Shown: positions 27,112-35,812 of the stretch, piece by piece | Layout of the letters: each line of letters opens with the position of its first letter | Position numbering within the stretch: position 1 is the stretch's first letter | Source: Actinomycetes bacterium | GTDB taxonomy: Bacteria; Actinomycetota; Acidimicrobiia; Acidimicrobiales; RAAP-2 | Direction of reading: 5' to 3' | DNA: 49,179 bases | Assembly: GCA_021791615.1 (NCBI GenBank) | Contig: JAJYWG010000543.1 | Location: 1 to 49,179, forward strand | Translations under genes and position numbers: made by a program | Notes under the pieces: generated by a model | The model's input: the letters and a program-made list of their open reading frames with translations, nothing else | What the model was told of the DNA's origin: nothing | Databases searched by the model: none

Positions 27112-28635
27112 TCAGTCGGCCTTCCCGGTGTCGAACCCGTCGAGGAAGGATTGGAGACCTTTGTCCATCTCTGACTCCTCGGGGAGCTTGCCCGTGGTCC
27201 GGATCGTCTCGAGCAGGTCGGCGTGATTGCCCCGGAAGTACTCACGCAGCTCGGTCTCGAACCGGCGAACCTCCTCGACCGGTACGCCGTCGGCCCATCC
27301 GTTGGTCCCGGCATAGATGACCAGCACCTGCTCTTCCACCGGCACCGGAGCGTTTTGTGGTTGCTTGAGCAACTCGGTCAAGCGGTACCCGCGGTCGAGC
27401 TGTGCCTGGGAGACCTTGTCGAGCTCGGAGCCGAAGGTGGCGAACGCTTCCAGCTCGCGGAACTGTGCCAGGTCCAGCTTCAGCGTCCCCGAGACCGACT
27501 TCATGGCCTTCACCTGCGCTGCACCACCCACCCGGCTGACCGAGTTCCCGACGTTGATCGCCGGCCGCACGCCGGCGTAGAAGAGGTCCGACTCCAAGAA
27601 CACCTGGCCGTCGGTGATCGAGATCACGTTCGTCGGGATGTAGGCCGAGATGTCCCCGGCCTTGGTCTCGATGATCGGCAACGCGGTGAGCGAGCCGCCA
27701 CCGCGCTCGTCGGACAGCTTCGCCGCCCGCTCGAGGAGCCGGCTGTGGAGATAGAAGACGTCACCTGGGTAGGCCTCGCGCCCCGGCGGCCGGCGCAGGA
27801 GCAGCGAGATCTGCCGGTAGGCCTCGGCCTGTTTGGACAAGTCGTCGTAGACGATGAGGGCAGCCTCGCCGTTCTCCATCCAATGCTGGCCCATGGCGCA
27901 ACCGGCGTACGGGGCAAGGTACTTGAACGGCGCCGGATCGCCGGCCGACGCCACGACCACCACGGTGTAGTCGAGCGCGCCGTGGGCCGACAACGTGCTC
28001 ACCGTCTGAGCTACCGACGAATTCTTCTGACCGATGGCCACGTAGATGCACTTCACCCCTTGGCCCTGCTGGTTGAGGATGGTGTCGATCGCCACCGTGG
28101 TCTTGCCGGTCTTGCGGTCGCCGATGATGAGCTCGCGCTGGCCGCGGCCGATGGGGGTCATTGCGTCGATGGCCTTGATACCGGTCTGCAGCGGCTCTTC
28201 GACCGGCTGGCGCCCGACGATCCCGGGTGCCTGTACCTCCATCCGCCGCTGCTCGGACGCCGCGATCGGTCCCTTGCCGTCGAGCGGCTCGCCCAACGCG
28301 CTCACCACCCGTCCCAAGAGCGCGTCGCCGACTGGCACCGAGAGGATCCGGCCGGTGGCTTTGACGATCTGCTCTTCCTCCAAAGAGTCGACGTCACCGA
28401 GCACCACTGCCCCGATCGTGTCTTCGTCGAGGTTCAGCGCCAAACCGAGCGTCCCATCCTCGAACTCCAAGAGCTCGTTCACGGCAGCACCGGGTAGCCC
28501 GGACACCCGGGCGATGCCGTCACCGACTTCGACCACCCGCCCGATCTGCTCGGTGGCCACCTCGGGCGTGTACTGCTCCACGTGGCGCTCCAGCGCCGCC
28601 GTGATCTCGCTGGCGTCGATCGTCAGCTCTGCCAT
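27112..28635 (-). CDS. atpA: ATP synthase alpha subunit AtpA
   Basis: 507 residues; non-catalytic nucleotide-binding subunit of F1. P-loop [28 protein letters not shown], the arginine-finger region [27 protein letters not shown] (SR in [11 protein letters not shown]) are conserved. The ATG overlaps the stop of the delta gene as TGATG. Confidence 0.97.
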   Translation of the reverse strand: MAELTIDASEITAALERHVEQYTPEVATEQIGRVVEVGDGIARVSGLPGAAVNELLEFEDGTLGLALNLDEDTIGAVVLGDVDSLEEEQIVKATGRILSVPVGDALLGRVVSALGEPLDGKGPIAASEQRRMEVQAPGIVGRQPVEEPLQTGIKAIDAMTPIGRGQRELIIGDRKTGKTTVAIDTILNQQGQGVKCIYVAIGQKNSSVAQTVSTLSAHGALDYTVVVVASAGDPAPFKYLAPYAGCAMGQHWMENGEAALIVYDDLSKQAEAYRQISLLLRRPPGREAYPGDVFYLHSRLLERAAKLSDERGGGSLTALPIIETKAGDISAYIPTNVISITDGQVFLESDLFYAGVRPAINVGNSVSRVGGAAQVKAMKSVSGTLKLDLAQFRELEAFATFGSELDKVSQAQLDRGYRLTELLKQPQNAPVPVEEQVLVIYAGTNGWADGVPVEEVRRFETELREYFRGNHADLLETIRTTGKLPEESEMDKGLQSFLDGFDTGKAD

Positions 28636-29642
28636 CAGCTCTCTCCCTCCGGTTCCTGTGCTCCTCTTCCACTGACCGACCCGTCGGCACGACCCGCTCC
28701 TTGAGCGGCCTCACCCGCATCGGAGAGCCGGGTCCGCCCGCCGCCGAACCCCCGGTCGGCCCAGCCGGCAGCGGCCATGTGGTCCTCGAGCAGGTCCAAT
28801 CTTCCCCGCGCGGTGGCATCCACCTGGAGGTCGCCGATCCGCACCCTCACGCCGGCCAGCAGCGACGGCTCGACCACCACCTGGAGCTCGACCGGGCGGC
28901 CGGTCAGCCGGTCCAGCGAGGCCACGAGCTGCTCACGCTCCTGGGAACCCATCTCTCGCGCCGACGCCACGAGGGCGACCCTCCAGCCACGAACATCGGC
29001 CACGTGCTCCACCAGCCAGTGCAGGGTGCCGACGAGGTCCCGAGGGCGCCCCGCCGCAACGGCGTAGTCCACCATGCGAGCCGTCGCCGGCTGCACTTTG
29101 CCGACGACAAGGTCCTCCACCACGCCCCGGCGCACCTTGGCAGGCAGGTCCCTGTCGGTCAGCGCGCCGCGCAGTGCCGGTGCGGTCTCCACCGTCCGGG
29201 CGAACCGGAAGAGCTCGTCCTCGATCTCGTCGAGCTGCTCGGGCACCGACTCCTCGCACAGTGCGGTCGCGAAGCCCCCTACCCGGTCCCGTGACGCCAA
29301 GTGCCCGAGCGGCCCCGGCACCACGTCCTGCCCGTCGGCCACGTGGTGTGCGTAGTGGGCTATCCAGGCGAGGGCGGCCGGCACCGCCGGTCCAGCCACC
29401 GAGCCGGCAGCGAACCGAACGACTCGTCGGACCTCGTCGTCGACCCGACCCTGGAGGAGGTCGTCGAGCAACGCCCGGCGTGCTGCCGCCGGCACCGCCG
29501 TATCGGTCATCGCCGCGCTGAGCCTGGGGTGGTTCACGATCAGGTGCTCGACTGCTGCCGCGCCGGCCGCGCGTTCGACGGCGCGCGTGTCGGGAGCCAT
29601 CCCGAGGACTGCCGCCGCGTAGCCTTCGAGGCGAGCTGTCAT
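28635..29642 (-). CDS. atpH: ATP synthase delta subunit AtpH with duplicated N-terminal domain
   Basis: 335 residues against 175-180 in most bacteria. The C-terminal two thirds form a whole delta ([30 protein letters not shown] to [26 protein letters not shown]). The first 120 residues repeat the delta N-terminal helical domain: [27 protein letters not shown] aligns with [28 protein letters not shown] disordered Gly/Ala/Glu tail of about 40 residues ends the protein. The subunit clamps the top of F1 to the b-stalk. It overlaps atpF by 4 nt. Confidence 0.9.
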   Translation of the reverse strand: MTARLEGYAAAVLGMAPDTRAVERAAGAAAVEHLIVNHPRLSAAMTDTAVPAAARRALLDDLLQGRVDDEVRRVVRFAAGSVAGPAVPAALAWIAHYAHHVADGQDVVPGPLGHLASRDRVGGFATALCEESVPEQLDEIEDELFRFARTVETAPALRGALTDRDLPAKVRRGVVEDLVVGKVQPATARMVDYAVAAGRPRDLVGTLHWLVEHVADVRGWRVALVASAREMGSQEREQLVASLDRLTGRPVELQVVVEPSLLAGVRVRIGDLQVDATARGRLDLLEDHMAAAGWADRGFGGGRTRLSDAGEAAQGAGRADGSVSGRGAQEPEGES

Positions 29643-30208
29643 TGCCGCGAACCGCTCCCTGCCGAGCCCCCCGAAGAGCTCCCCGCAGCCGCCGATCCGG
29701 CAGCCTCACCGCCGGCGGCCAGTGCCGCCGCCGCCTCGTCGATGAGGGTCCGGTGCGCCTCGATGTCGACCTCTCTCCCGAGGATCCGTTCCACCACGTC
29801 GACGACGAGCTGGCCCAGGCGTGCTGCCGCTTCTTCGACTGCCCGCTCGCGGGCCAAGCGCACCTCGGCCTCGGCCGCCGACAGGAGCCGCTCGTACTCG
29901 GCTTGCCCTCGGGCCTGGGCGTCGGTGCTCACCTGCTCTGCCGTGCGGTTCGCCTGGGCGACGATCTCTCGAGCCTGCTGCCGAGCCTGGTCGAGCGCCG
30001 CTCGGCGCTCCTCGTCAGCGGCAGCCGCGTCAGACTTGGCCTCCTCGGCTGCTTCCAGCTCTGCTCTGATCCTCTCGGTCCGCCGGGTCAGAGCTGCGTT
30101 CAGCGGTGGAAGGACGACCCTGGCGATGAACACCAGCACGATGACAAACGCGACCAATTCAACGATGAAGGTCGCATTGGGCACGAGGAAATCGCTGCCG
30201 ATCATCAT
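29639..30208 (-). CDS. atpF: ATP synthase b subunit AtpF
   Basis: 189 residues (188 from the second ATG). One N-terminal membrane helix (TFIVELVAFVIVLVFIARVVL) is followed by a long charged coiled coil (residues 45-155) that forms the peripheral stalk. A Gly/Ser/Ala tail follows (after residue 160). There is no second b gene and no b-delta fusion, unlike mycobacteria. Confidence 0.94.
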   Translation of the reverse strand: MMIGSDFLVPNATFIVELVAFVIVLVFIARVVLPPLNAALTRRTERIRAELEAAEEAKSDAAAADEERRAALDQARQQAREIVAQANRTAEQVSTDAQARGQAEYERLLSAAEAEVRLARERAVEEAAARLGQLVVDVVERILGREVDIEAHRTLIDEAAAALAAGGEAAGSAAAGSSSGGSAGSGSRQ

Positions 30209-30312
30209 GTGCTGTCACCCCCGCGGCGGACCTCGCCAAGGCGCTGTGGAGCGCGGCCACACGACGGGCGCGACCGCACCTCAGTGGGATGCCGTCCAAT
30301 CAACGTCGAGCC

Positions 30313-30573
30313 CTACTTCCCAAGTGAGAACACGAACAGGGCGGTGAACGCCAAATTGATGAAGTACATTGCCTCCACCAATCCGACGGTCAGGAACATG
30401 ATCGTAAACAGCCGTCCCTGCGCCTCGGGCTGCCGGGCTACTCCGGCAATGGTCTGGCTTCCCGCCAGCCCGTCACCGATGGCTGCGCCGACGGCACCGC
30501 CACCCAGCGCAAGGCCACCGCCGATCATCGCGCCGGCCAGCTTGATCGCTTCGGGCGTCGTCTCTACTGCCAT
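30313..30573 (-). CDS. atpE: ATP synthase c subunit AtpE
   Basis: 86 residues, two membrane helices. [18 protein letters not shown] is the glycine-rich helix 1, [10 protein letters not shown] the polar loop, and E67 (GLVEAMYF) the ion-carrying carboxylate in helix 2. There is no polar Gln/Ser set for sodium, so a proton-driven ring is likely. AGGAGAC lies upstream of the ATG. Confidence 0.97.
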   Translation of the reverse strand: MAVETTPEAIKLAGAMIGGGLALGGGAVGAAIGDGLAGSQTIAGVARQPEAQGRLFTIMFLTVGLVEAMYFINLAFTALFVFSLGK

Positions 30574-30643
30574 GTCCTACGTCTCCTTTTTCTCTGTGTT
30601 CCGCTTGGTATGGACTTTGGTATGGTCTCTTCGCTGCCCGAGC

Positions 30644-31507
30644 TCACCGCCTACCGGCGAGCTCGCTCTCCCCCTGGTCGGATGCCGTAGGCGACCCCGC
30701 CGCCTCCACCCGGAGCAGATCTTCCTCCCCGTCGTGCTCTGAGCTCATCGCCACGTCGAAGTAAAGGATCGTGAGCAGGGCGAAGATGAACGCCTGGATC
30801 GCCCCGACGCCGAGGTCGAACACCTTCCAGACCGGGTTGATGATGAGCACCACCACCTCGCCGATCGGGAGCGACGCGAGCTTCCAGTCGCCCAGAGCGG
30901 CGATGAGGGAGAGCATGAGGGCACCCGAGAGCAGGTTGCCGAAGAGCCGCAGCGCCAGGGTGATCGGCTTGGCGATCTCCTCGACGAGGTTGATGAAGAG
31001 GTTGAACGGCATGAGGTACACCGGGAATGGGTGCAGCAGGTAGTGCTTCACGTAGCCCACCGGCCCCCGCGACCTCACCGACGCGATGTGCACGAGCACG
31101 ATCACGAAGATGGCCAGCGCGAGGGGGAGATTGATGTCCCCGGTGGGGGCCGGCAACCACTCGTAGGTGCTGCCCAATCCGACCGCCTCGAAGACGTTGC
31201 ACACCAAGATGAAGACGAACAGTGCGACCGCAAGAGGAATGATGCTCGTGCCCGCCGGGCCGATCGAGCCTTCGACCTGGGCCGTGACGGCCTCGACCAT
31301 CATCTCCCACGCGGCCTGCATGCGTCCGGGCACGCCACTGGTGACCTGGCGCCGCAACGCGAGACCGAGCAGTCCGACGACGACCATGGCGGCCACCGTC
31401 GCCCAGATCGTGTCCATGTTGAGGGTCAGTCCGAAGACTTTCCTCTGGATGTGGAGCCCCACTGTGATCTGTGCCGCCAGGAGCACGGGTCGAGCCACCA
31501 GGTCCAT
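30644..31507 (-). CDS. atpB: ATP synthase a subunit AtpB
   Basis: 287 residues, five to six membrane helices. LVEEIAKPITLALRLFGNLLSGALM contains the essential arginine (ALRLFGN), and the final helices follow. A C-terminal tail of about 25 polar residues is poorly conserved. Ends 3 nt before the next gene upstream in the operon order. Confidence 0.95.
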   Translation of the reverse strand: MDLVARPVLLAAQITVGLHIQRKVFGLTLNMDTIWATVAAMVVVGLLGLALRRQVTSGVPGRMQAAWEMMVEAVTAQVEGSIGPAGTSIIPLAVALFVFILVCNVFEAVGLGSTYEWLPAPTGDINLPLALAIFVIVLVHIASVRSRGPVGYVKHYLLHPFPVYLMPFNLFINLVEEIAKPITLALRLFGNLLSGALMLSLIAALGDWKLASLPIGEVVVLIINPVWKVFDLGVGAIQAFIFALLTILYFDVAMSSEHDGEEDLLRVEAAGSPTASDQGESELAGRR

Positions 31508-31510
31508 CGC

Positions 31511-31990
31511 TCAGGCTCCCTCGCCGCCGGGCTCTACGGGGACCGGCGGCAGCTCGGGCACCGCTCCGTCCTCGCCACCCGCGACGCCTGTGGCTCCGAC
31601 GTGCCCCATCTTGAACATGGAGCGGGCCACGTTCGCCAGCAGGAGCCCTTGGAACACCGCAAGGCCCGCCATCACGCCCACCCCGAGCTCGAAGTCTGCG
31701 AACAGGAGGCCAAGGGCGATGACCGAGATGACGCTCAGACGGCCCATGGTGTTCAACGCGAGCGGACGTCGCCGATTCTCGTCCTCGCGCTCGCCGACCT
31801 TGGCCACCGATCGCTGGATGAGGCGGAAGTTGAAGATCCCGAGACCCAGGCCGATGCAGAACCCAAGCCCGATCAACGACGCCCCGAGCAGCGCGCAGCC
31901 GACGAGGCCCAGGAGCCCGACGACCACGGCACCGAGCACGGTGCGGCGTGACACGGCAGCCACGTCGGGGAGCGAAAAACTGGCGAACAC
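31511..31990 (-). CDS. atpI: AtpI-like ATP synthase assembly protein
   Basis: 159 residues with four hydrophobic helices (TVLGAVVVGLLGLVGCALLG, SLIGLGFCIGLGLGIFNFRL, LSVISVIALGLLFADFEL, GVMAGLAVFQGLLLANVA), the layout of ATP synthase subunit I, which aids c-ring assembly. The 30-residue tail is Gly/Pro/Glu-rich. The family is weakly conserved, so the call depends partly on its place just before atpB. Confidence 0.8.
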   Translation of the reverse strand: MFASFSLPDVAAVSRRTVLGAVVVGLLGLVGCALLGASLIGLGFCIGLGLGIFNFRLIQRSVAKVGEREDENRRRPLALNTMGRLSVISVIALGLLFADFELGVGVMAGLAVFQGLLLANVARSMFKMGHVGATGVAGGEDGAVPELPPVPVEPGGEGA

Positions 31991-32087
31991 GGCTCTCCTT
32001 ACACCTTCGGGCTTCGGTAGCCCGGCCCTTGCAGTCGGTCCAGCCGATGACGGCCACCGCCCGCGGGGGCGATCCGGCCACGACAGC

Positions 32088-32408
32088 CTAGAGGAACTTG
32101 CGGACCTGGGCCACGGAGAGCAGCACCGCCGAGACGATCCCGAAGGCCAGCCCCACGAAGGTCAGCCACGGCGCAGTCCCGAGCGCAGCGTCGAGCCCGT
32201 ACCCGATCGCCCCTCCTCCCACGATGCTGATGGCACAGGCAGTGCCCAGCCAGAAGAAGTCGGCCAGGCGGGGAGCCCGTCCAGGCTGCCCCCCACCAGG
32301 CGGTCCCACACCAGGCGGTCCCGCGGGGGGCTGCCCCCCACCAGGCGGTCCCGCTGGGGGCGGTCCCCCAGGGGGCGGGGCCTCGGGAGGCGGGTGACCT
32401 TCGACCAT
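32088..32408 (-). CDS. AtpZ-like small membrane protein with proline/glycine-rich N-terminus
   Basis: 106 residues. The C-terminal 60 residues hold two helices (FFWLGTACAISIVGGGAIGYGLDAAL and WLTFVGLAFGIVSAVLLSVAQV), the AtpZ/AtpI pattern. The first 45 residues are almost only P, G and Q, made by a degenerate 15-bp repeat (about 32285-32400). The start is GTG-free ATG at 32408. It is first in the atp operon proper. Confidence 0.78.
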   Translation of the reverse strand: MVEGHPPPEAPPPGGPPPAGPPGGGQPPAGPPGVGPPGGGQPGRAPRLADFFWLGTACAISIVGGGAIGYGLDAALGTAPWLTFVGLAFGIVSAVLLSVAQVRKFL

Positions 32409-32469
32409 GGCCGGGCCGCGCCGTATCAGTCGCTGGAAGAGGAGGGGGCGTCAAGCCGGTATCCAGATG

Positions 32470-33822
32470 TCACGCGCCGTGCGCCGCGCCGACGCCGTCA
32501 CCGGGGCGCAGGCGCGCCTTTCGGGGAGTGGCGAGGTGGGGATTTGACACGCTCTCATCATCGCACCCGAGCGGCCCACTCGGCAAAATCGCACGATCCC
32601 GCCCGCGATCGCCCCCGGAAGCCCCGCTCGCGTCGCCGGCCAGGAGCCCTGTCTCCGCTGCGGGGTCCGAAGCGCCGGGCGGGGCTGGGGGACCCGAGTC
32701 GTCTCCCCCGTTGCCGTCACCCCTGCGGTGGAGGCCGGGGTGGAAGAACGTGTACAGCGCGACACCCAGGGCAGCCGCGCCGAAGGGGATGACGGCGTTG
32801 AGCTGGCGGTCGAAGAGGGGGAACAGGAGGAAGCCCGAGAGCAGGGCGGTCCACGCCCACAGGATGAGGACGCTGCGCCGGTGGCCGTGCCCGAGCCGGA
32901 GCAGGCGGTGATGGAAGTGGTCGCGGTCCGGCGTGTGGAACGCGGTCCCGTGGGCCGTACGCCGGATGAAGGCGAAGACCATGTCGACCAGCGGGACGCC
33001 GAGGATGAACACGGGAATGAACAGCGGGGCGAAGAAGAAATAGGTGATGCCACTGGTGGGCGACGTGACCGGGATCCGCCCCCCGATCACCATGGTCGAC
33101 GCGGACATGAGCAGTCCGAGCAGCAGCGCGCCGGCATCCCCCATGAACATCTTCGCCGGATGGAAATTGAAGGGCAGGAACCCGAGGCAGATCCCGCACG
33201 CCATCACCGCGATCAGCACCCCCACGTTGTCGGGCAGCAGCGTCCCGATCTGCATCAGGCGGATCCCGTAGATCGCCAGGGCGCCAGAGCCGATGGCGAC
33301 CACCCCGGCTGCCAGCCCGTCGAGCCCGTCGATCAGGTTGATGGCGTTGGTGAGGGCGATGACCCACACGGCCATGATGAGCGGCGTCACGTCCGGCGTG
33401 AGCGAGACGAACCCGGCGAGCGGGACCTTGAACTCGTAGAGGGTGACGCCGAGGAAGTACAGGATGCTGGCAGCGAGCACCTGGCCGGCGACCTTGGCCG
33501 GAGCCGACATGTCACGAGCGTCGTCGATGAGCCCGACGGCAAAGATGGCAGCGGCCGCCAGGACCACGCCCATGGGCTCCGACGAGCTGGCGAAAACCGC
33601 TCGGAGCGCCGGGATGTTGGCAGCGGCGATCATCGCCACGAGAAAGCCGACGAACATTGCCGCTCCCCCGCCGTAGGGGGTGGGACGCTCGTGCACCCTG
33701 CGTTCGTCGGGCATTGCGACGAGCCCGGCCTTGGCCGATAGCCACCGGGCGGGTGCGCAGCACAGCGCCGTCACCCCGGCGGCCACCACCAGGACCACGA
33801 CGTACCACCCGATCGGCGGCAT
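32470..33822 (-). CDS. wecA: Undecaprenyl-phosphate sugar-1-phosphate transferase (WecA/MraY family)
   Basis: 450 residues, about eleven membrane helices. DERRVHERPTPYGGGAAMF, VGLIDDARDM (the DD motif), NAINLIDGLDGLAAG, FMGDAGALLLG and DRDHFHHRLLRLG are the cytoplasmic catalytic loops. It probably moves GlcNAc-1-phosphate from UDP-GlcNAc to the lipid carrier for arabinogalactan or teichoic-type polymers. The ATG at 33822 has GGGAG 8 nt upstream; GTG 33837 overlaps that site. A hydrophilic Gly/Pro/Asp tail of about 90 residues is unusual. The position before atp matches Rv1302 of M. tuberculosis. Confidence 0.92.
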   Translation of the reverse strand: MPPIGWYVVVLVVAAGVTALCCAPARWLSAKAGLVAMPDERRVHERPTPYGGGAAMFVGFLVAMIAAANIPALRAVFASSSEPMGVVLAAAAIFAVGLIDDARDMSAPAKVAGQVLAASILYFLGVTLYEFKVPLAGFVSLTPDVTPLIMAVWVIALTNAINLIDGLDGLAAGVVAIGSGALAIYGIRLMQIGTLLPDNVGVLIAVMACGICLGFLPFNFHPAKMFMGDAGALLLGLLMSASTMVIGGRIPVTSPTSGITYFFFAPLFIPVFILGVPLVDMVFAFIRRTAHGTAFHTPDRDHFHHRLLRLGHGHRRSVLILWAWTALLSGFLLFPLFDRQLNAVIPFGAAALGVALYTFFHPGLHRRGDGNGGDDSGPPAPPGASDPAAETGLLAGDASGASGGDRGRDRAILPSGPLGCDDESVSNPHLATPRKARLRPGDGVGAAHGA

Positions 33823-33852
33823 GGTGCCAGCTCCCACCGCCGCGGCCTCGGC

Positions 33853-35244
33853 TCAGCCCGGGTCGCGCGACCCGGCGATCGACGGGTACGGGGGGAACTC
33901 CGAGCACAGCGCGGCAACCTCCGCCCGTACCTCTCGCACTTTGCCCTCGTCATGGCGGTGGCGCAGCACCTGGGCGAGGAGCGACGCGATCCGGCCCATC
34001 TCCGCCGACCGCATGCCTGCCGTGGTCTCGGCCGCCGTGCCGAGCCTCAGTCCTGACGTGACGAACGGCGAACGGGGATCGTCGGGGATCGTGTTGCGGT
34101 TGCAGGTGATCCCGGCGCGGTCGAGCACCTCCTGGGCGTCCTTGCCGGTGAGCTCGGGGTCGAAGGTCCGCAAGTCGACCAAGAGCATGTGGTTGTCCGT
34201 CCCGCCCGAGACCAGCCGGAACCCCTCGGCGGCGAGCCCGGTCGCCAGCGCGCGGGCGTTGTCCACCACCGCTGCCGCGTAGGCCGCGAACTCGGGGCGA
34301 GCCGCCTGGGCAAACGCCACCGCCTTGGCGGCGACCACGTGCTCGAGCGGGCCGCCCTGGAGGCCGGGGAAGACGGCGCTGTCGATCTTCTTGGCCAGCT
34401 CGGCGCGGCACAAGATGGCGGCCCCCCGAGGACCCCGCAGCGTCTTGTGCGTCGTAAAGGTCACGACGTCCGCGATGCCCACAGGGCTCGGGTGCGCCCT
34501 CCCGGCGATGAGCCCCATCGGGTGGGCAGCGTCGAACATGAACAGCGCGCCGACCGCATCGGCGATCTCCCGGAACGGCACCGGATCGATCACCCGCGAG
34601 TAGGCGGTGGAGCCCGCCACGATCAGCTTGGGCTGCTCGGACTTGGCCAGGTCTGCCACTTGGTCGAAGTCGATCACCTCGCCGGCACCGCCCGCACCCG
34701 CGGCACCGCCCGGACCCGCGGCACCGCCCGGACCCGCGGCACCGCCCGCAGCGGGGGTGACCCCGTACGCCACGAACCGCCAGATCTTGGACGTGATGGA
34801 GGCCGGCGAGCCGTGGGTCAGGTGCCCGCCGTGGTCGAGGCGCATGGCCAACACCGTGTCCCCTGGCTCCAGCAGTGCCTGGTAGGCGGCCAGGTTCGCA
34901 TTCGCGCCGGCATGAGGCTGCACGTTGGCGTGCTCGGCCCCGAAGAGCGCCATCGCCCGATCCCGGGCCAAGTCCTCGACCTCGTCGATCACCTGGTTGC
35001 CCCCGTAGTACCGCCGGCCCGGATAGCCCTCGGCGTACTTGTTGGTGAGCACCGAGCCCGATGCCGCGAGGACCTCGGGCGAGGTGAAGTTCTCCGACGC
35101 GATGAGCTGGAGCGTCGTCGACTGCCGGTCCATCTCGGCCGCCAGGAGGCGGGCGATCTCGGGGTCGCCCGCCAGCCAGCCGTCGAACGGCGGTTGCCGG
35201 TCGAACTGCGACCCGTCGAGCTGCGACCCGTCGACCGGGCTCAC
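33853..35244 (-). CDS. glyA: Serine hydroxymethyltransferase GlyA with glycine/alanine insertion
   Basis: 463 residues. Makes glycine and methylene-tetrahydrofolate from serine. Landmarks: STTLQLIASENFTSPEVLAA, TNKYAEGYPGRRYYGG, the PLP lysine in VTFTTHKTLRGPRG, LQGGPLEHVVAAKAVAF and SGGTDNHMLLVDLR. The segment usually read VDMAHVAGL is FDAAHPMGLIAG here. Between WRFVAYGV and VIDFDQ a G/A/P-rich run of about 24 residues, encoded by an 18-bp tandem repeat, is inserted. The GTG start shares GTGA with the rpiB stop. Confidence 0.94.
   Translation of the reverse strand: MSPVDGSQLDGSQFDRQPPFDGWLAGDPEIARLLAAEMDRQSTTLQLIASENFTSPEVLAASGSVLTNKYAEGYPGRRYYGGNQVIDEVEDLARDRAMALFGAEHANVQPHAGANANLAAYQALLEPGDTVLAMRLDHGGHLTHGSPASITSKIWRFVAYGVTPAAGGAAGPGGAAGPGGAAGAGGAGEVIDFDQVADLAKSEQPKLIVAGSTAYSRVIDPVPFREIADAVGALFMFDAAHPMGLIAGRAHPSPVGIADVVTFTTHKTLRGPRGAAILCRAELAKKIDSAVFPGLQGGPLEHVVAAKAVAFAQAARPEFAAYAAAVVDNARALATGLAAEGFRLVSGGTDNHMLLVDLRTFDPELTGKDAQEVLDRAGITCNRNTIPDDPRSPFVTSGLRLGTAAETTAGMRSAEMGRIASLLAQVLRHRHDEGKVREVRAEVAALCSEFPPYPSIAGSRDPG
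34684..34755. repeat. 18-bp tandem repeat, 4 copies, inside glyA
   Basis: The unit GGCACCGCCCGGACCCGC is repeated four times (34684, 34702, 34720, 34738; first and last copies diverged). Being 18 bp it adds six codons per copy in frame. Confidence 0.92.
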
Positions 35245-35732
35245 GAGCGCCCCCCTGCGGCATCGTGCCCACCGAGTGCGTCGCGGCCGGCGAGCTCGTC
35301 GAGCGCGGCGAGCTCGTCGACCCGGCGGTCGTGACGGCCGTGCTCGGGCTCGGCCGCCAAGAACGCGTCGATGGCGTCGAACGCGGTGAGCTCCCCGGTG
35401 GTGCGCCCGCCCATGCACACGACGTTGGCGTGGTTGTGCCGGCGGGCGAGCGACGCAGTGGTGACGTCGTGGACGACCGCCGCGCGCACACCGCGCACCT
35501 TGTTGGCAGCCATCCCGATCCCGATCCCGGTGCCGCACACGCACACCCCGAGGTCGGCCTGCCCGGCAGCGACGGCGCGGCCGACCGCCGCGCCGAAGTC
35601 GGGGTAGTCCACCGAGTGCTCGGCGTCGGCGGTGCCCAGGTCCTCGACGTCGTGACCAAGCCCCGAGAGGTGCGCGACCAGGGCCTGCTTCAGCACGTAC
35701 CCTGCATGGTCCGAACCCGCGGCGATCCTCAT
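35241..35732 (-). CDS. rpiB: Ribose-5-phosphate isomerase B RpiB
   Basis: 163 residues. Interconverts ribose-5- and ribulose-5-phosphate. MRIAAGSDHAGYVLK, YPDFGAAVGRAV, the active-site cysteine in CVCGTGIGIGMAANKVRGVRAA, and HNHANVVCMGGR identify the family. The C-terminal 25 residues (AALDELAGRDALGGHD) are repetitive. First gene of the rpiB-glyA-wecA-atp transcription unit; the 80-bp spacer to the divergent thiolase gene must hold both promoters. Confidence 0.95.
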   Translation of the reverse strand: MRIAAGSDHAGYVLKQALVAHLSGLGHDVEDLGTADAEHSVDYPDFGAAVGRAVAAGQADLGVCVCGTGIGIGMAANKVRGVRAAVVHDVTTASLARRHNHANVVCMGGRTTGELTAFDAIDAFLAAEPEHGRHDRRVDELAALDELAGRDALGGHDAAGGRS

Positions 35733-35812
35733 CGCCCCACTGTAGCGAGGAGCCGAACAGGCCTCCGGGCAGAAATGCCGACCGCCCGGCAGGCCCGCTA
35801 CGCTCCCGGTCC

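Noticed and set aside
31167..32792. Long plus-strand frame over atpB, atpI and wecA
   Set aside because: Antisense to membrane protein genes whose helices and motifs are clear; no recognisable domain in this frame.
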